DNA of 49,980 bases from an uncultured Pseudoflavonifractor sp. (GTDB taxonomy: Bacteria; Bacillota; Clostridia; Oscillospirales; Oscillospiraceae): NCBI GenBank assembly GCA_947651395.1, contig CANSYW010000014.1, positions 1 through 49,980 of the forward strand, read 5' to 3'. The notes under the pieces are model-generated. The model was given only the letters and a program-made list of their open reading frames with translations. It was not told the origin of the DNA and ran no database searches. This document shows, one piece after another, positions 1 through 7,478 of the stretch. How positions within the stretch are numbered: the stretch's first letter is position 1; every line of letters starts with the position of its first letter. The position numbers and the translations under genes were made by a program.

Positions 1-82
1 TGGTGTCTTGTGTTTGCTTCTTCTCACGTTGTTTAATTTACAAGGTGCACGCCGCGCAGTCATTTTCGCTGCGAACTTGATT

Positions 83-111
83 AGTCTACCATAGCCCGCA
101 GTCTTTGTCAA
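83..111 (-). promoter_or_regulatory. Proximal rRNA-type promoter
   Basis: On the minus strand a -35 TTGACA (106-111) is followed by a 17-bp spacer and -10 TAGACT (83-88). It points off the left edge. Downstream, at 43-50, the minus strand reads into GCACCTTG and an A-rich leader of the kind found ahead of Firmicute rRNA genes. With the matching promoter 100 bp upstream this looks like P2 of an rRNA operon beginning left of the window. The rRNA gene itself is not visible, so the target is inferred. Confidence 0.6.
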
Positions 112-187
112 GCACTTTTTTCAGATTTTCGGAATTTTCTTTCCGGACCCCGAAAAATGATCGTGCCGTCTGACAGACGCATCGGTT

Positions 188-216
188 ACTATACCAGACC
201 GTCAATTAAAAGTCAA
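188..216 (-). promoter_or_regulatory. Distal rRNA-type promoter
   Basis: Minus-strand TTGACT (211-216), 17-bp spacer, TATAGT (188-193). The bases just upstream of both left-edge promoters are the same (an AAAAAAGTGC-type run before the -35), which suggests duplicated tandem promoters P1 and P2, as is typical of rRNA operons. Confidence 0.6.
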
Positions 217-343
217 GCACTTTTTTCGCCCTATTTCCCCTTTTTCCTCTTTCCCGACGATATCGGCCGGATCCATACCTACTTTATATTTAATGTATGG
301 CCCGATCCCCTTTCCTTTCAGTAAGCCGCCCCAATAAACACTT

Positions 344-374
344 ACCCCCCGGCCATCCAACGTGACCGGGGGGT
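344..374 (-). terminator. GC-rich hairpin ending the left-edge RNA
   Basis: A perfect 9-bp stem (344-352 with 366-374) made of six G-C pairs plus CCGG closes a 13-nt loop. On the minus strand it is followed only by a weak U-rich stretch, so it is either a poor terminator or a regulatory stem. It lies at the 3' end of the candidate structured RNA and overlaps the stop of a seven-codon reading frame (374-397, minus). Confidence 0.4.
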
Positions 375-402
375 TACTGCTGGTTGGGTTCTGTCAATTT
401 AA

Positions 403-699
403 CTTACCTCTTCTTTCTACAGGGTGTTCGCTTCGCCGGGATCTTGGAACTGGACACATCTCTCACTTAACAGCTACTGTTTCCCTCATGATGCACTTCG
501 GTCTTCCTTCGTCAACGATACTTCGCTTCGGACGGTCTTGCCGGTGCTTGGCTCACACACGTGAGATGGGGCGTATTCTGTTCTCGCTGGGAAATTGCCG
601 GTTCTGATCTCGCTTAGCCGGGAGGTCTTTGACTCCCCTTTCCAGAAAGGGTTTTTCTGGATGGACTGTTTAGCCCATTGGACTCACCTCTTTCTTTCT
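403..699 (-). ncRNA. Candidate structured RNA of about 300 nt, family unknown
   Basis: A strong promoter starts a minus-strand transcript near 699, and no plausible protein follows for several hundred bases. The RNA begins with three consecutive hairpins: an AUGGGCU stem (661-678), a CCAGAAA stem with loop AACCC, and a GGGG-A-GUC stem with loop AAA. Further in are a CUCAC/GUGAG stem with loop GUGU and an AACAG/CUGUU stem. Two nearly identical AGAAAGA(A)AGAGGURAGU segments bracket it (682-699 and 402-418). Each is followed by a tiny reading frame: ATG GGC TAA at 670-678, and a seven-residue frame at 374-397 beginning TTG. It could be a trans-acting RNA or a long attenuator leader. I cannot assign it to 6S, tmRNA, RNase P or any riboswitch class from motifs. 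Confidence 0.45.
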
Positions 700-705
700 G
701 TCTGT

Positions 706-734
706 ATTGTACAGGAAACTCGCGAGTTTGTCAA
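706..734 (-). promoter_or_regulatory. Strong sigma-A promoter of the left-edge RNA
   Basis: Minus-strand TTGACA (729-734), exactly 17 bp, TACAAT (706-711). The spacer holds the palindrome AACTCGCGAGTT. The predicted start is near 699. Only the structured RNA region lies downstream within 600 bp. Confidence 0.7.
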
Positions 735-768
735 TAGCTTTTTAGATGTTTTTTATAAATTTTCTCTC

Positions 769-811
769 AAAAAGGGGGGAGCCCGGCTTTGAAACCCGGG
801 CTCCCCCCTTT
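769..811 (-). terminator. Terminator after spoVAC
   Basis: A 16-bp perfect stem (771-786 with 796-811) with a 9-nt loop, followed on the minus strand by five U residues. It lies about 30 bp past the spoVAC stop, so spoVAC appears to be transcribed without spoVAD or spoVAE behind it. Confidence 0.85.
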
Positions 812-841
812 CTGGCAAAGGCCGCAGCCTGTTCCAGCGCC

Positions 842-1285
842 TTATCCCGCCCCCAGCAGGATCAGGATCAGGCCATAGATCACACTGGCGCTGATACCGA
901 ATACCAGTACCGGGCCCGCGATCACAAACATCTTGGCCGCCACGCCCATCACCAGTCCCTCGCTTTTGAATTCCAGAGCCGGAGAGACCACGGCGTTGGC
1001 GAAGCCGGTGATAGGCACCAGGGTTCCCGCCCCGGCGTGCTTGGCAATGTTGTCGAAGATCCCGAGCCCGGTGAGCACCGCCGCCAGAAGAATGAGAGAG
1101 ATGGAGACGGCCGCCCCCGCCTCATCAGGGCCCAGTCCCCAGGACTTGAACATATTCATCAGTCCCTGGCCTATCGTGCAGATGACCCCTCCCACGCAGA
1201 AGGCCCACAGACAGTTCTTTCCCGTGGGCGAGGGCTTCGATTTTCCGTTGACGTATTTGCCGTAGTCGGTATTGGTCATATCCAT
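842..1285 (-). CDS. spoVAC: Stage V sporulation protein AC
   Basis: A 147-aa integral membrane protein of the SpoVA channel, which moves Ca-dipicolinate into the forespore and out at germination; SpoVAC is the subunit proposed to be mechanosensitive in Bacillus. Diagnostic family segments are visible: KNCLWAFCVGGVICTIGQG near residue 23, LVPITGFANAVVSPALEFKSEG in the middle, and a C-terminal hydrophobic stretch. About four membrane segments are expected. The ATG is preceded by GGAGG and AAGG-type sites. A sigma-F/sigma-G-like promoter lies 25 bp upstream and a strong terminator follows. The usual partners spoVAD and spoVAE are not adjacent, so the rest of the complex must be encoded elsewhere. 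Confidence 0.93.
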   Translation of the reverse strand: MDMTNTDYGKYVNGKSKPSPTGKNCLWAFCVGGVICTIGQGLMNMFKSWGLGPDEAGAAVSISLILLAAVLTGLGIFDNIAKHAGAGTLVPITGFANAVVSPALEFKSEGLVMGVAAKMFVIAGPVLVFGISASVIYGLILILLGAG

Positions 1286-1309
1286 CCTTACGCGCCTCCC
1301 TTTTGGAAA

Positions 1310-1339
1310 TAGTTTGGCGCCCTTTGTTCGTTTTATTCA
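1310..1339 (-). promoter_or_regulatory. Sigma-F/sigma-G-like promoter of spoVAC
   Basis: On the minus strand TGAATA (1334-1339) and CAAACTA (1310-1316) are 17 bp apart. This fits the forespore consensus of a GNATA-type -35 and CATNNTA-type -10. spoVA genes are classical sigma-G targets, so position and gene agree. The assignment rests on consensus matching only. Confidence 0.55.
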
Positions 1340-1451
1340 TCCTCTGTCCTGAACGAAACGGGCCACGGCCATCAAAAGCGAGCCACCGGGAGGAGCTATA
1401 CTTTGCCCCCAACGGCTTCGTCACAGGCTGTGCCTCCCTCCGGCATCAATT

Positions 1452-1793
1452 TCAGGGCTCCACGCCCCGAAGCAGCTCCTCCGGAGAGATCTCAAAAAGC
1501 TTTGCCAGGGCCAGCAGGTTGGAGGTGCTGGGCTCGGAGGCTCCGCCCTCCCATTTGCTCACCGCCTGACGACTCACTCCCAACCGCTCCGCCACGAATT
1601 CCTGGGTCATGTTCCGCTCCAGACGGCGGGCCTTGATGGCCTCCCCCAGGCTCTGCCGAACCTGAACGGTCTCAGGCCGGGTGTCCCGCTCACCGACGTA
1701 TTTTCTCAATGCCTTAATGACCAGATAGAGCACATAAAAAAACACTCCATAGATGGCCACAATGACGGGAACCATGATCAGTCCAAGTCTCAT
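1452..1793 (-). CDS. Membrane-anchored Xre-type regulator
   Basis: A 113-aa protein with one N-terminal membrane helix (about residues 4-28, mostly I, V, L, F, Y), a basic junction LRKYVGER, and a Cro/C1 helix-turn-helix at about 46-108. The recognition helix is GVSRQAVSKWEGG, typical of Xre proteins. The ATG at 1793 has GGAGG seven bases upstream; a longer reading frame from 1988 lacks such a site and its N-terminus is low-complexity. A DNA-binding domain tethered to the membrane suggests sensing of an envelope or ion signal, but no target is evident. It is divergent from the DUF1653 gene. Confidence 0.85.
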   Translation of the reverse strand: MRLGLIMVPVIVAIYGVFFYVLYLVIKALRKYVGERDTRPETVQVRQSLGEAIKARRLERNMTQEFVAERLGVSRQAVSKWEGGASEPSTSNLLALAKLFEISPEELLRGVEP

Positions 1794-1962
1794 TTTTGAA
1801 TTCCTCCTTCCCCTGATGCTTTGAAGTATAGCAAAAAATCCTCTCCATATCCACCAATTATCACGCAACAGCCGGTTGCATTCCGGTTGCGCGCCCCTTT
1901 TTCTTCCCTTTTCCCCGCCGCTGTGATAGAATACCCTCAAACAGGAAAAGGAAGTGCTGACC

Positions 1963-2193
1963 ATGCGCGAGCTTTGCCCCGGCGCCATCTACACCCATTT
2001 TAAGGGCAACAAATATAAGGCCCTGTTCACCGTCCGCCATTCGGAGACCCAGGAGCTCATGGTGGTCTATCAGGCTCTCTACGGAGACTTCGGCTACTAT
2101 GTCCGCCCCCTGGACATGTTCCTGTCCGAGGTGGATCATGAAAAATATCCGGACGCGGCACAGAAATACCGCTTTCAGCTGGAAAACGAGTAA
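1963..2193 (+). CDS. DUF1653 family protein
   Basis: A 76-aa protein matching the DUF1653 pattern: a start rich in G, Y and H ([17 protein letters not shown]), a [13 protein letters not shown] core, and a closing [12 protein letters not shown] motif. The family is widespread in bacteria and has no established biochemical role. I chose the ATG at 1963, nine bases after AGGAAAAGGAA; a GTG at 1954 falls too close to that site. The stop overlaps the next possible ATG by one base, so it is probably co-transcribed with the UvrA-like gene. Confidence 0.8.
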   Translation: MRELCPGAIYTHFKGNKYKALFTVRHSETQELMVVYQALYGDFGYYVRPLDMFLSEVDHEKYPDAAQKYRFQLENE

Positions 2194-2210
2194 TGGCCGG
2201 GAGGATCCCC

Positions 2211-4709
2211 ATGATCAAAAAGGAGCCCGCGCCCTCCTGCATTCAGGTTCGGGGGGCCCGTGTACACAATTTAAAAAACATTGATGTGGATATTCCTCTG
2301 AATCAAATCGTGGGGGTGGCCGGAGTCTCGGGCTCCGGCAAGTCCTCTCTGGCCCTGGGCGTCCTCTACGCGGAGGGCTCCCGCCGGTATCTGGAGAGCC
2401 TCTCCACCTACACCAGAAGGAGGATGACCGGCGCGGCGGCCGCCGACGTGGACGACGTACGGTATGTCCCCGCCGCCCTGGCCCTCCACCAGCGCCCCGG
2501 CGTTCCGGGTATCCGCTCCACCTTCGGCACCGGGACCGAGCTGCTCAATTCCCTCCGGCTCATGTTCTCCCGGCTGGCCAGTCACCGCTGCCCGGAGGGC
2601 CACTATCTGCCCCCCTCCCTGGCGGTGGCGGCGGGGAAGGAGCTCGTCTGCCCCACCTGCGGGGCACATTTCCTCGCCCCCAGCGCCGAGGAGCTCTCCT
2701 TCAATGCCCAGGGCGCCTGCCGGATCTGCGGCGGCACCGGCACGGTGCAGACAGTGGATCTGTCCACGCTGGTCCCCAACGAAGACCTCTCCATCGACCA
2801 GGGGGCCGTGCTCCCCTGGCGGACCCTGATGTGGTCGCTGATGACCGATGTGTGCCGGGCCATGGGGGTCCGCACCCACATCCCCTTCCGGGACCTGACG
2901 GCGGAGGAGCGGGACATCGTCTTCAACGGCCCCGCCGAAAAAAAGCACATCTTCTATAAACCGCAGAATTCCAACGACGCCGCCGAACTGGACTTCACCT
3001 ATTATAATGCCGTCTATACCGTGGAAAACGCCCTGGCCAAAGTGAAGGACGAAAAGGGCATGAAGCGGGTGGAGCGGTTTTTGAAGCGGGATCTCTGTTC
3101 CCACTGCGGCGGCACCCGCCTCTCCCAGGCCGCCCGTGCCCCCAAGCTCCGGGGCGTAAGCCTGGATCAGGCCTGTCAAATGACCCTGAAAGAGCTTATG
3201 GACTGGGTCGACGCAGTCCCCGCCTCCCTGCCCGGGGAGATGGTCCCCATGGCCGAGAGCATCTGTCAGGCCTTCCGCTCCTCCGCCCGGCGGCTCATGG
3301 AGCTGGGGCTGGGCTACCTCACCCTGGACCGTGCCTCGGCCACCCTCTCCACCGGAGAGCGGCAGCGCATGCAGCTGGCCCGGGCGGTGCGCAACCGTAC
3401 CACCGGGGTGCTCTATGTGCTGGACGAGCCCTCCATCGGCCTCCACCCCGCCAACATTGCCGGCCTTACCGGCGTAATGGACGATCTGGTGGCCGACGGA
3501 AACTCCGTTTTGCTGGTGGATCACGACCCCCAGATCCTCTCCCACGCCGACCACATCATTGAACTGGGCCCCCGGGCGGGCGCCGGAGGCGGGCAGCTGA
3601 TCGCCCAGGGTCCGGTGGACTCCCTCGCCGGGGATCCCGCCTCCCTCATCGGCCCCTTCCTGTCCGGGAGGGCCGGCGCCGTCATGGCCGCGCCGCTTCC
3701 CCCAAAGGAGCTCTTTGCCGCCGGGACCATCCACCTGTTCACCAACGCCATCCACACAGTGAAGCCTCTGGAGGCAGACATCCCCAAGGGCCGGCTGACG
3801 GTGGTCACCGGCGTCTCCGGCTCCGGCAAGACGACCCTGGTGCTGGAAAGCCTGATCCCCGCGCTGGAACGGGCCGCCGCGGGAACCGCTCTGCCGGAAC
3901 ATGTCCGCGGCGTGGAGAGCGCCGGGATCTGTCAGGTCAAGCTTATCGACGCCACCCCCATCGGAATCAACGTTCGCTCCACCGTGGCCACCTACGCCAA
4001 CGTCCATGACGAACTGCGCAAGCTCTTCGCCCGCCTTCCCCAGGCCAAAGCCCTGGGGTATAAGGCGGGGGACTTCTCCTACAACACCGGCTCCCTGCGC
4101 TGTCCCGTCTGCGACGGCACCGGCTCGGTCAGCCTGGACGTCCAGTTCCTCCCCGATGTGGAGATCCCCTGCCCCCAGTGCCGGGGCTCCCGCTACGGCA
4201 AGGAGGCCGGACAGATCCGCCATCCCGCCGGGGCTGGGGAGAGCTATACCCTTCCCCAGCTCATGGCCATGGATGTGACCACCGCCCTTCACGCCTGCGC
4301 CGGCATGAAGCTGGTGTGCCAGCGGCTCCGGGTTCTGGAGAAGCTGGGGCTGGGCTACCTGACCCTGGGGGAGGCCACCCCCAGCCTCTCCGGAGGCGAA
4401 GCCCAGCGGCTGAAGCTGGCCAGCGAGATGGGCCGGCCTCAGACGGACTCTCTCTTCGTCTTCGACGAACCCACCATCGGCCTTCACCCTCTGGACGTCC
4501 AAACCCTCCTAGAGGTCTTCCGTACCCTCATCCAAAGCGGCGCCACCGTGGTGGTCATCGAGCATGACCTGGACGTGATCCGCAGCGCCGACTACCTGAT
4601 CGACATGGGGCCGGGGGGCGGCCAGGCCGGAGGCCGGATCGTCTCGGTCGGCCCGCCCGCCCTTGTGGCCCGGGATCCCAACAGCGTCACAGGCCGCTAT
4701 CTCCTCTGA
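2211..4709 (+). CDS. Class II UvrA-like ABC ATPase (UvrA2)
   Basis: An 832-aa twin-ABC protein of the UvrA family. It has Walker A GVSGSGKSS near residue 40 and a second GVSGSGKTT near 530, with LDEPSIGLHP and FDEPTIGLHP Walker B regions. Zinc-module cysteines lie in CPTC...CRICGGTG and CPVCDGTG...CPQCRG. Canonical UvrA is about 940 aa. Here the sequence passes almost directly from the HRCPEGH segment to the zinc module, so the UvrB-interaction domain is missing. That is the class II arrangement (UvrA2, DrrC-like), linked to DNA protection or drug tolerance rather than full excision repair. The ATG at 2211 follows GGGAGGA; an ATG at 2193 is weaker. Confidence 0.88.
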   Translation: MIKKEPAPSCIQVRGARVHNLKNIDVDIPLNQIVGVAGVSGSGKSSLALGVLYAEGSRRYLESLSTYTRRRMTGAAAADVDDVRYVPAALALHQRPGVPGIRSTFGTGTELLNSLRLMFSRLASHRCPEGHYLPPSLAVAAGKELVCPTCGAHFLAPSAEELSFNAQGACRICGGTGTVQTVDLSTLVPNEDLSIDQGAVLPWRTLMWSLMTDVCRAMGVRTHIPFRDLTAEERDIVFNGPAEKKHIFYKPQNSNDAAELDFTYYNAVYTVENALAKVKDEKGMKRVERFLKRDLCSHCGGTRLSQAARAPKLRGVSLDQACQMTLKELMDWVDAVPASLPGEMVPMAESICQAFRSSARRLMELGLGYLTLDRASATLSTGERQRMQLARAVRNRTTGVLYVLDEPSIGLHPANIAGLTGVMDDLVADGNSVLLVDHDPQILSHADHIIELGPRAGAGGGQLIAQGPVDSLAGDPASLIGPFLSGRAGAVMAAPLPPKELFAAGTIHLFTNAIHTVKPLEADIPKGRLTVVTGVSGSGKTTLVLESLIPALERAAAGTALPEHVRGVESAGICQVKLIDATPIGINVRSTVATYANVHDELRKLFARLPQAKALGYKAGDFSYNTGSLRCPVCDGTGSVSLDVQFLPDVEIPCPQCRGSRYGKEAGQIRHPAGAGESYTLPQLMAMDVTTALHACAGMKLVCQRLRVLEKLGLGYLTLGEATPSLSGGEAQRLKLASEMGRPQTDSLFVFDEPTIGLHPLDVQTLLEVFRTLIQSGATVVVIEHDLDVIRSADYLIDMGPGGGQAGGRIVSVGPPALVARDPNSVTGRYLL

Positions 4710-4713
4710 ACAG

Positions 4714-4750
4714 AAAAAAAGAACGCTCCCGAGGGAGCGTTCTTTTTCTT
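4714..4750. terminator. Bidirectional terminator
   Basis: GAACGCTCCC pairs with GGGAGCGTTC across a two-base loop, flanked by A-rich and T-rich runs on either side. It serves the UvrA-like gene on the plus strand and the membrane protein gene on the minus strand. Confidence 0.9.
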
Positions 4751-4757
4751 TCGTTTC

Positions 4758-5543
4758 TCACATCAGCTTCACGGTGTAGTAGACCGCCATGATGAGCAGC
4801 CAGGCCGCCACCGCCCCGTAGAGCACTATAGTGGGCACGCCGAACAGGCTGACGATGAGCACCCCCAGCGCCACCGCCGCGCCGGTGTAGAGCAGGGCGT
4901 AGTTGGCATCCTTACCAAAGAGGCGAAGGCTCTTGCCCTTCCACTCCACCAGGCCCTGACCGGCCTGAGCCTTCCGGCACAGGAGAGCGATCAGCAGACA
5001 CAGCGCCGCCGCCACAGCCACATAAGCATAGCAGGCCACGGCATATCCACCGCCCAGCCCCCTGCCGCACAGCCAGGCGCCCAGCAGGGCAAGTACGCTC
5101 TGGCAGCAGATGAGGAAGAACTCCCGCTGATAGAGGTGGGCTACCAGCGCCAGGATCACCACCGCCGGCACGGCATAGGTGGAGATCTTCAGCCCGATAT
5201 CATAGAGCAGCCAGGCCGCGAAGCATACGGCAGACAACCCAACCAGGAACAGACACAGCCCTCCGGGCAAAGCGCTTTTTTTACCGGCGGCCCGAAGGCT
5301 TTTCCACCAATAGCCTGCGGCGGCGGCGCATACCAGCCCGCCTACCGCCAGGAATTTCACAGCAGTGAGTACCGCCAGGTGGACAGAGTACTCCGACACC
5401 CTGTAATACACAATATACCGATTCAGCAGAAGGGTCAATGCCCACAGCACCGTTCCTCCCACGATCCAGCACAGTATCCGGTTGAGAGCGGCCTCCTCGG
5501 CCTTTGCTTTGGCCGCCTTGGCCTGCTTTGCGTTCTTATCCAT
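4758..5543 (-). CDS. Polytopic membrane protein, unknown function
   Basis: A 261-aa protein. The first 25 residues are charged and rich in Lys, Ala and Glu (MDKNAKQAKAAKAKAEEAAL) and may form an amphipathic or coiled helix. About seven or eight hydrophobic segments follow, including LNRILCWIVGGTVLWALTLL and a final VLYGAVAAWLLIMAVYYTVKL. I recognise no catalytic motif. The ATG at 5543 follows AGGAG; the longer frame from 5744 would start inside the divergent deacetylase gene. A minus-strand promoter lies just upstream. Proteins of this size and layout occur in Oscillospiraceae as uncharacterised membrane proteins. Confidence 0.7.
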   Translation of the reverse strand: MDKNAKQAKAAKAKAEEAALNRILCWIVGGTVLWALTLLLNRYIVYYRVSEYSVHLAVLTAVKFLAVGGLVCAAAAGYWWKSLRAAGKKSALPGGLCLFLVGLSAVCFAAWLLYDIGLKISTYAVPAVVILALVAHLYQREFFLICCQSVLALLGAWLCGRGLGGGYAVACYAYVAVAAALCLLIALLCRKAQAGQGLVEWKGKSLRLFGKDANYALLYTGAAVALGVLIVSLFGVPTIVLYGAVAAWLLIMAVYYTVKLM

Positions 5544-5598
5544 TTGCACATCTCCTGAAAAGCCCCGTCCATACGGGCGGGTAAGTTCATTCTTTCCT

Positions 5599-5627
5599 AT
5601 TTTAGCAGAAAATAACCGCATTTGCAA
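5599..5627 (-). promoter_or_regulatory. Sigma-A promoter of the membrane protein gene
   Basis: Minus-strand TTGCAA (5622-5627), 17 bp, TAAAAT (5599-5604), ending about 55 bp before the ATG at 5543. Confidence 0.6.
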
Positions 5628-5743
5628 CAGAAAAAACCGGAGGCCCCATCCTTCACAAAATTGTAAGCGTTTTGTTGTTGTTTTTTTGTGGCAACAATAT
5701 ATAATGTGTAACACACAAACTCCAGAGAAAGGAAACAATACCA

Positions 5744-7009
5744 ATGATCCATTTCAAGAAGGGGACCGCGGCCCTGCTGGCCCTCTCCCTCCTTTTCAGT
5801 CTCGCCGCCTGCGGCGGCGGAGACCCTGTCCCCACCACCTCCGCCACCCCTCAGCCCGTTCCCACCCAGTCGGAGGAACCGGAGCCCGAGGACAGCACCG
5901 AGCCCACCATGCCCCCCGTGCCTCTGGTACCCTGGGGGCCCGATCAGGTGGTGGAGCATCTGTTCTTCCATCCGGTCATCGCCTATCCCCAGTGGGCCTT
6001 TCATGACTGCCCCTCCTCCCAGTCCCAGAAAGAGGGGCTGGACGACTGGATGGTGACGGTGGAGGAATATAACAAGATCCTCCAGAGCGTCTACGAAAAG
6101 AATTACATTCTGGTCAGCATGAACGATGTGTGGAGCGAGGTCACCGATGAAAACGGCGTGGCCCGGATGCAGCGCAACACCCTCATGATCCCCCAGGGGA
6201 AGAAGCCCCTCATCATCTCCTTTGACGACACCAATTACTATGACTACATGCTGGAGGAGGGCTTTACCTCCAAGCTGGTATTGGGCTCTGACGGAGAGAT
6301 CTGGGCCGAGTGCACCGACCCCTATACCCAGGAGACCTTCCTGACCCAGGACCTGGACGCCATCACTATTTTGGACAAATTCGTCCGGGAGCATCCCGAC
6401 TTTTCCCTCAACGGGGTGAAGGGCTGTCTCTCCCTCACCGGCTACCAGGGCATTCTGGGCTACCGCACCCAGAATGACATCGACATCGGGGAAAACGATC
6501 CCGCCCGCCCCGCCTTTGACGCCAACCGGGAAAAGGAGCGCGCGGCGGTAAGGCCCATCGTCCAGCGGCTCAAGGAGACGGGTTGGTACTTCGGCTCCCA
6601 CACCTGGGGTCATATCAATCTGGCCAACAGCTCCATGGAGCGCATTCAGCGGGATACCCGCCGCTGGGCCGAGGAGGTGGGCAGCCTGGTGGGCGAGACC
6701 AACATCCTCTTCTACCCCCACGGCGCCCGCCCCGACGGAGATCACGACCAGGGGGAGAATTACGGAGAGCAGTTCAAGTGGCTTCAGAGCCAGGGCTTCC
6801 GCATTTTCGCCAGTGTGGGCATCAGCTCGTACTCCCAGGTAAAGAAGTCCATCTCCGCCGTGATCTGCGACCGGCTCCATCCCGACGGCACCACACTCCG
6901 AGGCGGCCGGAACGGCAAGACCCTGCAGCAGTATATCCAGTTCTACGACTGCCGGGAGATCATCGATCTGGAGTCCCGCCCCAATCTGGGCGTCACCTGG
7001 AGCTGGTAA
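5744..7009 (+). CDS. Polysaccharide deacetylase-like lipoprotein
   Basis: A 421-aa exported lipoprotein. The signal peptide ends in LAAC with lipidation Cys22, followed by a Pro/Thr/Glu-rich linker to about residue 65. The body carries the NodB signature of carbohydrate esterase family 4: LIISFDDTNYY for the motif-1 aspartates, GSHTWGH for the metal-binding histidines, and LFYPHGA for motif 3. Such enzymes remove acetyl groups from peptidoglycan or other surface glycans. The presence of D, H and H metal ligands suggests an active enzyme, but the substrate is unknown. AAAGGA precedes the ATG. cdd follows after 17 bp, probably in one transcript. Confidence 0.82.
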   Translation: MIHFKKGTAALLALSLLFSLAACGGGDPVPTTSATPQPVPTQSEEPEPEDSTEPTMPPVPLVPWGPDQVVEHLFFHPVIAYPQWAFHDCPSSQSQKEGLDDWMVTVEEYNKILQSVYEKNYILVSMNDVWSEVTDENGVARMQRNTLMIPQGKKPLIISFDDTNYYDYMLEEGFTSKLVLGSDGEIWAECTDPYTQETFLTQDLDAITILDKFVREHPDFSLNGVKGCLSLTGYQGILGYRTQNDIDIGENDPARPAFDANREKERAAVRPIVQRLKETGWYFGSHTWGHINLANSSMERIQRDTRRWAEEVGSLVGETNILFYPHGARPDGDHDQGENYGEQFKWLQSQGFRIFASVGISSYSQVKKSISAVICDRLHPDGTTLRGGRNGKTLQQYIQFYDCREIIDLESRPNLGVTWSW

Positions 7010-7026
7010 GGAAAGGAGTGCTATTC

Positions 7027-7422
7027 ATGACGGATCGCCAACTGGCCGATATGGCCTATGACATGCTGAAATTTTCCTATGTCCCCTATTCCGGCTTTCC
7101 CGTAGGCGCCGCTATCCTCTGTGCCGACGGCACCGTGTTCACCGGCTGCAACATTGAGAACGCCGCCTACGGCTCTACCATTTGCGCCGAGCGCACCGCC
7201 CTTGTAAAGGCGGTGAGCGAAGGCCACCGGGACGACTTTGTCCGCATCGCCGTGGTGGGAGAGTCGGAGGACTACTGCTGGCCCTGCGGTGCCTGCCGGC
7301 AGATGCTCTATGAGTTTGCCCCCGGCCTGGAATTCCTGGTGGGCAAGGCCGACCGAAGCTTTGTCAAGCTGGGCTTTGAGGAGCTGCTGCCCCATGGATT
7401 CGGGCCGAAGAGCCTGAACTGA
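7027..7422 (+). CDS. cdd: Cytidine deaminase
   Basis: A 131-aa zinc enzyme that converts cytidine and deoxycytidine to uridine and deoxyuridine in pyrimidine salvage. It has the typical length of the small homotetrameric type. The zinc and catalytic residues are visible: Cys53 and Glu55 in TICAERTA, Cys87 and Cys90 in PCGACRQ. The N-terminal YVPYSGFPVGAA and CNIENAAYG segments are also family hallmarks. The ATG at 7027 has GGAAAGGAG upstream; in-frame upstream codons overlap the deacetylase gene and are rejected. Confidence 0.95.
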   Translation: MTDRQLADMAYDMLKFSYVPYSGFPVGAAILCADGTVFTGCNIENAAYGSTICAERTALVKAVSEGHRDDFVRIAVVGESEDYCWPCGACRQMLYEFAPGLEFLVGKADRSFVKLGFEELLPHGFGPKSLN

Positions 7423-7433
7423 GCACAGGTAAA

Positions 7434-7467
7434 AAAGACGCCCGTTCCGGAAGGAACGGGCGTCTTT
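7434..7467. terminator. Bidirectional terminator
   Basis: A 15-bp stem (AAAGACGCCCGTTCC with its complement) and loop GGAA, with six A before it and T-rich sequence after it. It lies between convergent cdd and the pentapeptide-repeat gene. Confidence 0.9.
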
Positions 7468-7478
7468 CAGTCTTCTTT

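Noticed and set aside
362-607. An 81-codon plus-strand frame in the left-edge region
   Set aside because: It lies across the candidate structured RNA, starts without a ribosome site and its translation resembles no protein.
2271-4502. A 743-codon open frame on the minus strand opposite the UvrA-like gene
   Set aside because: It is a by-product of high GC and codon bias on the real gene: low-complexity Gly/His/Gln-rich translation, no ribosome site, no family match. The same reasoning removes the other long antisense frames in the window.
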